Shown here in pieces: positions 1-5,457 of a stretch of DNA of 5,827 bases. Each line of letters begins with the position of its first letter. Within the stretch, counting starts at the first letter, position 1. The position numbers and the translations under genes were made by a program. The stretch is from Bacteroidetes bacterium HGW-Bacteroidetes-12. GTDB lineage: Bacteria; Bacteroidota; Bacteroidia; Flavobacteriales_E; Vicingaceae. The notes under the pieces are model-generated. The model searched no databases, was not told the DNA's origin, and was given only the letters and a program-made list of their open reading frames with translations. The DNA lies in contig PHDR01000192.1 of the NCBI GenBank assembly GCA_002841035.1, positions 1 through 5,827 on the forward strand, written 5' to 3'.

Positions 1-709
1 TCATTATGTGTGCAATCATCGCACTTTCAAGTCTTTTTTTCCAATAAAGCCAACCATAAGCAATACCCCCAATAGTATTCCCAAAAATGATGTATAGTAT
101 TAGTAGGTTGTCAACGCTTTCAACTGTAGAATAGACTATTGGCAGGTGTCCAACTCCAAAAACCAACGATGAAAAAATTATTGCTGTCCAATAGCTAATT
201 CCAGATTTCTTAACTTTCAGGAACAACCATACCAATACCGTCATAAAACCATACCGTAATAATATCTCTTCTGTAATTCCGCCATAAAAAATTCTAGTTA
301 AAACAGAAAGTTCTATGTTTTCATTAAGGCTTTTTATTGATTCAGGCAAATATGGGTAGAATAGATATGACCAAAAGGTAATTGCAATACCTGTTAGAAA
401 ACCCAAAGCTAGTCCATAAGAGAAAAAGCCCGGATTAATCCTTTCATAACCAACAGAAACAATTTGATCAATTACAGGAGTCTTTAAGTTTGTTTTTGGT
501 TGTAAAAACAGACCTAATAAAGTCATAACCAATAAAAGGATTGTTGGATTTATTAAAATTACTAGTGTCAGTATTTGTTGAGAGGTGTGTTGTAGAAGTT
601 CTTTTTTTATTTCTTCAGGAAGCGGTATCTCTGAAAAAGCAATAGTTACAACTCCAATTAGGCCTGCTATAAAAATTACTATAAACTTTTTTAGTCTTAT
701 GTTTTTCAT
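1..709 (-). CDS. CPBP-family intramembrane glutamic protease (CAAX protease/bacteriocin-processing type), C-terminus missing
   Basis: The first 236 codons run from ATG at 709 to the left edge, so the 3' end lies outside the window. The protein is hydrophobic, with likely membrane helices near residues 9-25, 45-69, 95-117, 155-166, 173-189 and 201-223. The CPBP (ABI) family motifs are all visible: motif 1 EExxxR as E147-E148-I-L-L-R152, motif 2 FxxxH as F184-G-V-G-H188, and the start of motif 3 with H234 in ESAMIAHI. In this family the Glu and His residues form the active site inside the membrane. Known members process prenylated proteins, mature bacteriocins or confer bacteriocin immunity; the substrate here cannot be told. 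The start overlaps the upstream stop as ATGA (706-709), so the gene is probably translationally coupled to the small membrane protein before it. Family assignment is firm; role is unknown. Confidence 0.93.
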   Translation of the reverse strand, partial: MKNIRLKKFIVIFIAGLIGVVTIAFSEIPLPEEIKKELLQHTSQQILTLVILINPTILLLVMTLLGLFLQPKTNLKTPVIDQIVSVGYERINPGFFSYGLALGFLTGIAITFWSYLFYPYLPESIKSLNENIELSVLTRIFYGGITEEILLRYGFMTVLVWLFLKVKKSGISYWTAIIFSSLVFGVGHLPIVYSTVESVDNLLILYIIFGNTIGGIAYGWLYWKKRLESAMIAHIM

Positions 710-1173
710 TTGTAATTACTCATTTCTTCAATTAATACTTTGGGGTTGGCTGAACCAATGTAGAAGGTTTCTCCACTCTTGTATTTAATCAAGATACCCG
801 AATTTCCTTTTATACTGTATGATAGTCCATATTTTGATGACCATCGCATACCCTTATTAATTGTTTTATGTTGCACGCTTTCTACTGAGTCAATCTTGTC
901 CCAAGGATGGAACTCATTAATAAAAGGATAAAAGTTGACGCTTATACCTTTATCGTCAATCATTGTTATTAATCTTATACTCCAAATAAACCCGCAAAGT
1001 CCTATTATTAAAATTGGGATAAAATAGTCTTCTAAATCCATTTTTTTTTCATTGAATAAATTGTCATAAATACTTGTGGCTAAAAGTGAAAGGGCAATTA
1101 TGGTCAAAATGATAATAATTGATAATACCCACCATTGATTCAGTCTTTGTTTTTCGATATACATTTTTTTCAT
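706..1173 (-). CDS. Small membrane protein, two TM helices plus PH-like C-terminal domain
   Basis: This is a 155-residue protein with two strongly hydrophobic segments, about residues 14-36 and 51-71, followed by a soluble tail of about 80 residues. The tail has alternating beta-type segments (GISVNFYPFI, WDKIDSVESV, GILIKYKSGETFYIGS) and ends in a helix (NPKVLIEEM). This is the usual look of small bacterial PH-like domains attached to two helices. No catalytic motif is visible. The stop overlaps the CPBP protease start by four bases (ATGA), so the two are one transcript and may act as a membrane pair; that partnership is inference. The chosen ATG at 1173 lies 22 bp from palindromic site 1, with only a weak AAAGG upstream. 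A second ATG three codons later is an alternative start. I do not recognise a named family. Confidence 0.85.
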   Translation of the reverse strand: MKKMYIEKQRLNQWWVLSIIIILTIIALSLLATSIYDNLFNEKKMDLEDYFIPILIIGLCGFIWSIRLITMIDDKGISVNFYPFINEFHPWDKIDSVESVQHKTINKGMRWSSKYGLSYSIKGNSGILIKYKSGETFYIGSANPKVLIEEMSNYK

Positions 1174-1195
1174 ATCGGCCTTTTTTATGCTTACC

Positions 1196-1325
1196 GCTAA
1201 CGTTTTGCAGCTACCCGAAGGTGGCGATTTCGGAGCACTTCACTGTCAACCAAGCAGAAACTTTGATAGAAGCACTGCACTTGATTTAACCACGGAACCG
1301 CCACTTTTGGGTAGGTGCTGTTGGC
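1196..1325. repeat. Palindromic site 1, attC-like intergenic element (130 bp)
   Basis: This is a long imperfect inverted repeat between two gene units. The left side reads GCTAAC (1196-1201), GTTTT (1202-1206), GCAGCTACCC (1207-1216), GAAG (1217-1220), then GTGGCGATTTCG. The right side reads CGGAACCGCCAC, TTTT (1305-1308), GGGTAGGTGC (1309-1318), T (1319), GTTGGC (1320-1325). Folded, the outer boxes GCTAAC/GTTGGC pair, a 5-nt bulge (GTTTT) faces a single T, and a long stem follows. GAAG faces TTTT. The interior holds two near-copies, AGCACTTCACT (1234-1244) and AGCACTGCACT (1271-1281). The overall plan (outer box, asymmetric unpaired spacer, inner stem) recalls integron attC sites, but the boxes do not match RYYYAAC/GTTRRRY exactly. 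No believable gene lies in it. Confidence 0.85.
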
Positions 1326-1333
1326 AGCTGCCC
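1320..1333. repeat. Left end repeat of the nuclease-pair unit
   Basis: The first bases of the unit, GTTGGCAGC followed by TGCCC, are the reverse complement of its last bases at 4387-4400 (GGGTT then GCTGCCAAC). Nine bases match perfectly and 12 of 14 overall. It overlaps the right outer box of site 1. Confidence 0.85.
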
Positions 1334-1363
1334 TTCTTGTTTCTTACCACTTATCAGTCAAGT

Positions 1364-3334
1364 TTATGTTAGGTTTAGTTTTTCAAATAATACACGATTT
1401 CTCTCTTTTGAATCTTTCAAGACTTTGTCAAAACTCATTATTTCAACGTACATATTGTAATTATCATTAAATGAAAAATAGCCGTCACCGCTTGGTAATT
1501 GTTTATAACCGGCATCTTTTGCAAATGCTTTAAGTTTTTTTGTTAAGTCGCAGACTATGTAAGCGTAAATAGGTGTGTTTGGTCTAAAGTCAAATTCTCT
1601 GTCGTGTTTATCTTTTGCATCTCCTTCAATAATTTCTCGTGCATATTTATTCACTTGCGAAATGGGATTTTCCGTTTCCGAATAATCATCTCTCATTGGT
1701 CGTTTAAATTCTATTAAGACGATTGACTCATAGGGCTTGTCATCATTTGAAAAAGCAAAAGGCTTATTAAAAATAAGGATGTCAGGTCGGTCTTTGGAAT
1801 CTGAACTTGTTGGTTCTATTTGTTTAAATGATTTGTCAGAAGCTAAATATTTATGATATGAAAGTTTTTCGTCAAGCATCCATAAATTATGGTCTTCAAA
1901 TCCTATTTCATCCGAAAGAGTTCTTAAAGGGAATATTAAACTATGCACTGCTTTTTCTGTCGCTTTTCTTTTCAGCAATTTATCAAAAAGGTCAAGAACT
2001 AATTTTCTGTGAATTACATATTCCGAAAGTTTTGCATTTCCAACTTCAATGATTTTAGCATATAGTTCTCGGTGTTTTTCGTCAAACTCTTCCATATCAG
2101 CTTCGCTTTCAATAAATCGCATTACCGATTTGGTTTCTTTTTTTACATCAAGTTCTAGTTCTTGCTGAATTTTGAATACTTCAATTTCCATCTTTTCTTC
2201 TGATAGAGTTGAAGGTATCTTTTTAAGTTTTTCAGGTTTGTATTTTAGTAATTGTCTATAACGCGGGTGATGTGAAACAAATTCCTTTACTTTATTCAAT
2301 CTTTTTTCGGAAAGATGATTTATTTGCTCTACAAATTCTGTAAAAATCAATTCCGCAATTTCTTTTCTTAGTTCTTCTTGAGTTGTTTGGTCTGGGAATT
2401 CAACTTCGCCTTTTGCGAAATTTATTGTAGTCCTTTCATCATTTACATTTTCATCTAAGTAGTCACCTTCCACATAAACGGCTAAGGAAAATCTTCTTCC
2501 TTCTGTGTCAAGCAAAAAATTGTCAAGTTCAGGTATGTCAATAGAGAGTTTGTCAATTAATACTTCTCGATTGTTCGCACAATAATGTATTTTATTATCA
2601 ACCTTGTCATTATACAGTTTTACTATACTTAGCTTAAAACTGTTGCCCCTAATTTTTATCTCTTCATTTTTTACTTGACCGTTTGTGAAAAGTTGAAATA
2701 GGTCATTTACAACGATTGTTTTTCCAAGATCATTGAGCAAGAATCTAGGACAATCATCATTGAGAAAATAAATAAAAGTGTGTTCTATTATTTTTAAGGC
2801 TATATCTTCTGAAAGATTGTTGCACCATTTCCTATAATCTTCCTTTAGTCCTTTAAGTTTTACAATTGTATATCTCTCTGCTGTTCCGTTGACAAGTTCA
2901 ATTGTATGGTTCTCAATTCCGCGTTTTGTTGGTTCAAAATTGAATTTTCGAAGGTTCCAAATACCATTTTCAGGATATCTACTTTCTATTTCTGCTCTTG
3001 TGAATGCTCTCAACCAACTAAAACGTCCAACTCCTTTTCCACCTTTCTTGTAAGTTGAGTGAGCGTAGTTAAATGATTCATAATTGTCAGAATTAAAACC
3101 AACACCGTTATCTTTTACTACAAAGTCAATAATGTCAGGTAGTTTTTCTTGTCCTTCAAATTTTAAATCTCCTTGTTTAGAACGAATAATGTCAATATCA
3201 ATTATTCCTGGTTTTGTTGCACTTTCTTCGTCAATGGCTTGAATTGAATTAACGATTGCTTCAAATAATGGAAGTAAAGTATTGCTATAAGCAAGTTTTT
3301 TTTCGTTTATTTTCCCTTTTATATCTATTTGCAT
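1364..3334 (-). CDS. GHKL (MutL/MORC/Hsp90-type) ATPase fused to a PD-(D/E)XK nuclease domain
   Basis: This is a 656-residue soluble protein. Residues 1-200 form a GHKL ATP-binding domain with the N box (E25-AIV-N29), the G1 box (D75-NGVGF) and a glycine-rich lid (KKGGKGVGRF, 96-105). Residues about 210-350 look like the S5-like transducer region of MutL-type proteins, with YLDENVNDERTTI around 292-304. A charged helical stretch at 345-460 links to the C-terminal domain. That domain holds WMLDEKLSYHKYLASD (485-500), RPD with D518, EFK with E542 and K544, and Q560-VNK-Y564. These are the D, ExK and QxxxY positions of PD-(D/E)XK nucleases. ATP-driven gating of DNA cleavage is the likely mechanism; target and trigger are inference. 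Prokaryotic MutL/MORC-like GHKL ATPases are known partners of restriction-modification systems, but no methylase is seen here. It lies 70 bp downstream of the HEPN-nuclease gene and is probably co-transcribed with it. Confidence 0.9.
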   Translation of the reverse strand: MQIDIKGKINEKKLAYSNTLLPLFEAIVNSIQAIDEESATKPGIIDIDIIRSKQGDLKFEGQEKLPDIIDFVVKDNGVGFNSDNYESFNYAHSTYKKGGKGVGRFSWLRAFTRAEIESRYPENGIWNLRKFNFEPTKRGIENHTIELVNGTAERYTIVKLKGLKEDYRKWCNNLSEDIALKIIEHTFIYFLNDDCPRFLLNDLGKTIVVNDLFQLFTNGQVKNEEIKIRGNSFKLSIVKLYNDKVDNKIHYCANNREVLIDKLSIDIPELDNFLLDTEGRRFSLAVYVEGDYLDENVNDERTTINFAKGEVEFPDQTTQEELRKEIAELIFTEFVEQINHLSEKRLNKVKEFVSHHPRYRQLLKYKPEKLKKIPSTLSEEKMEIEVFKIQQELELDVKKETKSVMRFIESEADMEEFDEKHRELYAKIIEVGNAKLSEYVIHRKLVLDLFDKLLKRKATEKAVHSLIFPLRTLSDEIGFEDHNLWMLDEKLSYHKYLASDKSFKQIEPTSSDSKDRPDILIFNKPFAFSNDDKPYESIVLIEFKRPMRDDYSETENPISQVNKYAREIIEGDAKDKHDREFDFRPNTPIYAYIVCDLTKKLKAFAKDAGYKQLPSGDGYFSFNDNYNMYVEIMSFDKVLKDSKERNRVLFEKLNLT

Positions 3335-3371
3335 AATTCGTTAATGATTGATTGGTTTCTCACTTTAGTTT

Positions 3372-3396
3372 AGCTATCAAAAGTGCCTTTATAGCT
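3372..3396. repeat. Short hairpin between the two nuclease genes
   Basis: The 70-bp gap 3335-3404 is the only spacer inside the two-gene unit. It contains AGCTAT (3372-3377) and ATAGCT (3391-3396), a 6-bp perfect inverted repeat with a 13-base loop. In the messenger it would lie between the stop of the HEPN-nuclease gene and the start of the GHKL gene. It has no convincing U-run for a terminator, so it could be a processing or expression-ratio element, or chance in AT-rich DNA. I see no palindromic cassette-type site in this gap, which is why I treat the two genes as one unit. Confidence 0.35.
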
Positions 3397-3404
3397 TTAC
3401 TTTT

Positions 3405-4370
3405 CTACGTTGTAACAGTCGTAATTTCGTAATTCTTGTCATTAAGCATTACCGCTGTTTTCGTTACTTTAGGTTCAGGATTAGGTTCATTAAAATTAGC
3501 GTAGTAAATTATTCCACTAAAAGTATTTGCCGCCTGCATATAAATTAGAACTTGGTTTATCGTGTTCTGCATATGTGAACCCATTGCTTTCATTCTCTTA
3601 AATTCCAAAATAATAGGGTCTTCATCTATTTCAATCAAAAAGTCTGGTCGAATGTCTCTACTTCCAACATTGAATTTAGGTTCTCTTTGAGTTGTTATTG
3701 ATTTCCCTGCAGATTCAATGTATGCGTGGAAAAGTCCCATTATTTCAACTTCTCTTATGTTCTGTGTATTCTCAAAAATTTGTTGGCTATTTTGTTTTGA
3801 AAACTCAATAATCATATCAACTAATTTATCGGCAGGTTTTTTGTCCTTGGCAATCGCAATTTTCTTTATTCTCGCTGCAATCTCTTTTTCTTCTTCAAGT
3901 TTTTTCTGTTGGGTGTTAAATGCAATTTTTTCTTGAATTTGTTTTAGAAGTAAGTGAACAAAACTAGTCACCGAAGTCATTGCAATAAATGCTTCATTTT
4001 CGTCAAAAAATAGTTTGTAGTCGTGAGTTGATTTGTTACGCCATTCTTGTCTGTAGTTTTTAAATAATTGAAGAACCCTGTCACGAAAAACATTATTTGT
4101 TTCAAAGAATTTCTCAATATCATTTGGAGTCTTTTTAATAACTTCATCTTGTGTCTTGTCAGCAAGAACCTTGTATGATTCCTTCAAAGCTCCTTCATAA
4201 GCTTGGTTACTCCGATAAATAACATCATTGAAATAATTCGTATCAGTTTTACCCTGTAAATAATAAAACTCCGCTCGGTCTATGTGAGTGAATATTGAAT
4301 CCAAGTAAGTCGAACTGTCAACTTTCTTAATTGAATTTACTTGCTGTTCTATTTCTTTCAATATGTCCAT
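3405..4370 (-). CDS. HEPN-like domain protein with C-terminal PD-(D/E)XK nuclease domain
   Basis: This is a 321-residue soluble protein. Residues about 1-150 are helical and resemble HEPN domains. RSNQAYEGALKESYKVL (53-69) is followed by EWRNKSTHDYKLFFDENEAF (109-128), in which R111-N112-K-S-T-H116 fits the RNxxxH active-site motif of HEPN ribonucleases. A charged coiled-coil-like linker spans about 143-185. The C-terminal domain (about 205-300) has PD-(D/E)XK residues: D243 in RPDFLIEI, E256 and K258 in LEFKRM, and Q273-VLI-Y277. The motif order and wording mirror the neighbouring GHKL protein (RPD, EFKR, QV..Y), so the two may share a target or cleave together; this is inference. It is first in the transcript. 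Its ATG lies only 24 bp from the outer box of site 2, so any promoter must be inside or beyond that palindrome. The HEPN call is probable, the nuclease call stronger. Confidence 0.82.
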   Translation of the reverse strand: MDILKEIEQQVNSIKKVDSSTYLDSIFTHIDRAEFYYLQGKTDTNYFNDVIYRSNQAYEGALKESYKVLADKTQDEVIKKTPNDIEKFFETNNVFRDRVLQLFKNYRQEWRNKSTHDYKLFFDENEAFIAMTSVTSFVHLLLKQIQEKIAFNTQQKKLEEEKEIAARIKKIAIAKDKKPADKLVDMIIEFSKQNSQQIFENTQNIREVEIMGLFHAYIESAGKSITTQREPKFNVGSRDIRPDFLIEIDEDPIILEFKRMKAMGSHMQNTINQVLIYMQAANTFSGIIYYANFNEPNPEPKVTKTAVMLNDKNYEITTVTT

Positions 4371-4386
4371 TTATTGTCGTCTTTTA

Positions 4387-4400
4387 GGGTTGCTGCCAAC
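4387..4400. repeat. Right end repeat of the nuclease-pair unit
   Basis: GGGTT followed by GCTGCCAAC. This is the inverted partner of 1320-1333: nine bases perfect at the tip, 12 of 14 in all. It overlaps the left outer box of site 2 (4395-4400). Confidence 0.85.
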
Positions 4401-4524
4401 GTTTTGCAGCTACCCGAAGGGCGGGCCTTTTACCACAAAACTTGATTTTAAAAACTAAACTTCCAATAACCACCAAACTGTCTTTGGAACACGAAACCCC
4501 GCCTTTTGGGTAGGTGCTGTTACC
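4395..4524. repeat. Palindromic site 2, attC-like intergenic element (130 bp)
   Basis: It has the same length, orientation and inner arms as site 1. The left side reads GCCAAC (4395-4400), GTTTT, GCAGCTACCC (4406-4415), GAAG (4416-4419), GGCGGG. The right side reads CCCCGCC, TTTT (4504-4507), GGGTAGGTGC (4508-4517), T, GTTACC (4519-4524). Thirty bases at the left (GTTTT through GAAGG) and the right arm are nearly identical to site 1, while the middle is different except for short blocks: ACTTGATTT (4440-4448) and ACTGTC (4477-4482), which occur in site 1 in the opposite order. The outer boxes GCCAAC and GTTACC pair poorly with each other but perfectly with the far ends of their own gene units. 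The site separates the HEPN-nuclease gene from the lipoprotein gene. Confidence 0.87.
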
Positions 4525-4528
4525 TACC
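4519..4528. repeat. Left end repeat of the lipoprotein unit
   Basis: GTTACCTACC, the exact reverse complement of GGTAGGTAAC at 5279-5288 (10 of 10). The stop codon of the lipoprotein gene (TAG on the minus strand, 4524-4526) lies inside it. Confidence 0.88.
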
Positions 4529-5270
4529 GTTTTTCTATTATTTGGTCTACCCATTTTTCTTCAAATTTGTCTGGTATCGAGTCTGATTCGGAATAAATGT
4601 GTTTAAACCAAAAACTGTCACCTTTGTCATTTCTGAATTTCGCAAATTTTCCGTCTTCAGTTTGGCTAAACATTTCAAATAATGTCGTGTCAATTAAGGT
4701 TGCATTCCTTCCGTTAAATGTTTTGCTTAAATAGTCGACTTTGTTATCATTATTGAAATCATAAAGTTCTAAATCAAAACCTGTATTGAATCTACCGAAA
4801 TAGCTTTCACTTTCTGTTTTTGTGTCATACCATACTTGATAATTAACTCCGCAGCCAAGACCTGTGCAAGGAACATATGTCAACATAAATCCAATTAAAT
4901 TTTGGTATTCATAAAGTTTTACTTGTGAAACATAATTGGCAAATTTCACACTGTCTTTTCCTTCTCCCCAAACATTATTTAAAGTTATTTTGTCTACAGT
5001 GTTAATTGTCTTGCCGTTAATTGTTATTTCAATTCCTTTTTCATTTTCCTGCCATCTAATCTTATTATCTAAAAATTCTATTATCGTTCTCTCGTTATTG
5101 TTCAGAATAAGAGTAGGTTCAATTCTTTTTGTTTCAAGATATTTTTCTATTTGTCCATTATAATCAGTCGTTTCTACATTATCAATAGTCGCATCAGTTG
5201 TCTGGTCAGTCGTCCGAGAGCAACCGAAAATTAAAATTAGAATTGAAAATATTAATGCTTTGTCTGTCAT
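4524..5270 (-). CDS. Predicted lipoprotein of unknown function
   Basis: With the start at ATG 5270 this is a 248-residue protein. It opens with a type II signal peptide: MTDK, a hydrophobic core (residues 5-16), and a lipobox-like I-F-G-C with C17 as the lipidated cysteine. A Thr/Asp-rich linker follows (19-36). The reading frame is open upstream to 5426, but those codons run through palindromic site 3 and would bury the signal peptide at residue 53, so the longer start is rejected. The mature part is predicted beta-rich. It shows a close cysteine pair, C135 and C140 (PCTGLGCG), that could form a disulfide, and a calcium-loop-like D171-x-N-x-D175-x-x-x-D179 (DFNNDNKVD) of the kind seen in FG-GAP or EF-hand-like repeats. 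It sits alone in its unit between sites 2 and 3, with 12 bp between its ATG and site 3. I recognise no family; attachment to the outer membrane or periplasmic face is likely. Confidence 0.85.
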   Translation of the reverse strand: MTDKALIFSILILIFGCSRTTDQTTDATIDNVETTDYNGQIEKYLETKRIEPTLILNNNERTIIEFLDNKIRWQENEKGIEITINGKTINTVDKITLNNVWGEGKDSVKFANYVSQVKLYEYQNLIGFMLTYVPCTGLGCGVNYQVWYDTKTESESYFGRFNTGFDLELYDFNNDNKVDYLSKTFNGRNATLIDTTLFEMFSQTEDGKFAKFRNDKGDSFWFKHIYSESDSIPDKFEEKWVDQIIEKR

Positions 5271-5278
5271 TTTAAAAT

Positions 5279-5288
5279 GGTAGGTAAC
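5279..5288. repeat. Right end repeat of the lipoprotein unit
   Basis: GGTAGGTAAC, the exact inverted partner of 4519-4528. It overlaps the left outer box of site 3 (GGTAAC, 5283-5288) and ends 9 bp upstream of the lipoprotein ATG. Confidence 0.88.
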
Positions 5289-5457
5289 GTTTACGGCTAA
5301 AAGAAGTGCGGAAATTACTTGCACAAAACTGTCTTTACCGAAAAACTTTATTAAATGTACTGAACTAAATCGCAATTTTTTAAAAATAAATTTATACCGC
5401 TGAAAAAATAAAATTGCAACTTGCACAAACTCCGCATTTTTTTTAGCCGCTGTTACC
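5283..5457. repeat. Palindromic site 3, divergent attC-like element (175 bp)
   Basis: The plan matches sites 1 and 2 but the arms are different. The left side reads GGTAAC (5283-5288), GTTT, ACGGCTAAAA (5293-5302), GAAG (5303-5306), TGCGGA. The right side reads TCCGCA (5431-5436), TTTT (5437-5440), TTTTAGCCGC (5441-5450), T, GTTACC (5452-5457). The 18-base inner arms match at 16 positions, and the two exceptions are both G opposite T. The interior carries the direct repeat ACTTGCACAAA (5317-5327 and 5419-5429), a nested inverted repeat GCAATTTT/AAAATTGC (5372-5379, 5410-5417) and ACTGTC (5328-5333) shared with the other sites. Here both outer boxes happen to be complementary. Confidence 0.85.

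Noticed and set aside
585..788. Plus-strand open frame overlapping the CPBP and PH-like genes.
   Set aside because: It is antisense to two genes with clear motifs. The same applies to the open frames at 1828-2052, 3718-3936, 3977-4165 and 4936-5163, which are antisense or out of frame within real genes.
1196..1325. Site 1 as an intrinsic terminator for the GHKL gene.
   Set aside because: The stem is far longer than usual, with a middle of roughly 60 bases, and no T-run follows it on the coding strand. The repeated structure and unit-end matching are not explained by termination.
1187..1372. Plus-strand open frame of 61 codons across site 1.
   Set aside because: It lies inside the palindrome, has no protein-like composition, and runs into the 3' end of the GHKL gene on the other strand.
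1364..3334. Calling the GHKL protein MutL, a histidine kinase or Hsp90.
   Set aside because: There is no phospho-acceptor domain or MutL endonuclease motif, and the C-terminus is a PD-(D/E)XK domain. Only the ATPase superfamily is shared.
5271..5426. In-frame upstream extension of the lipoprotein, adding 52 residues.
   Set aside because: It runs through palindromic site 3 and would move the signal peptide and lipobox into the middle of the protein. The ATG at 5270 directly precedes the signal peptide.
1196..5457. Calling the array a classical integron.
   Set aside because: No integrase or attI is in the window, and the boxes do not match RYYYAAC/GTTRRRY strictly. Only the plan is similar.
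1196..5457. CRISPR array or insertion sequence.
   Set aside because: There are only three diverged copies, separated by genes, without regular spacers. No transposase is encoded and no target-site duplication is evident.
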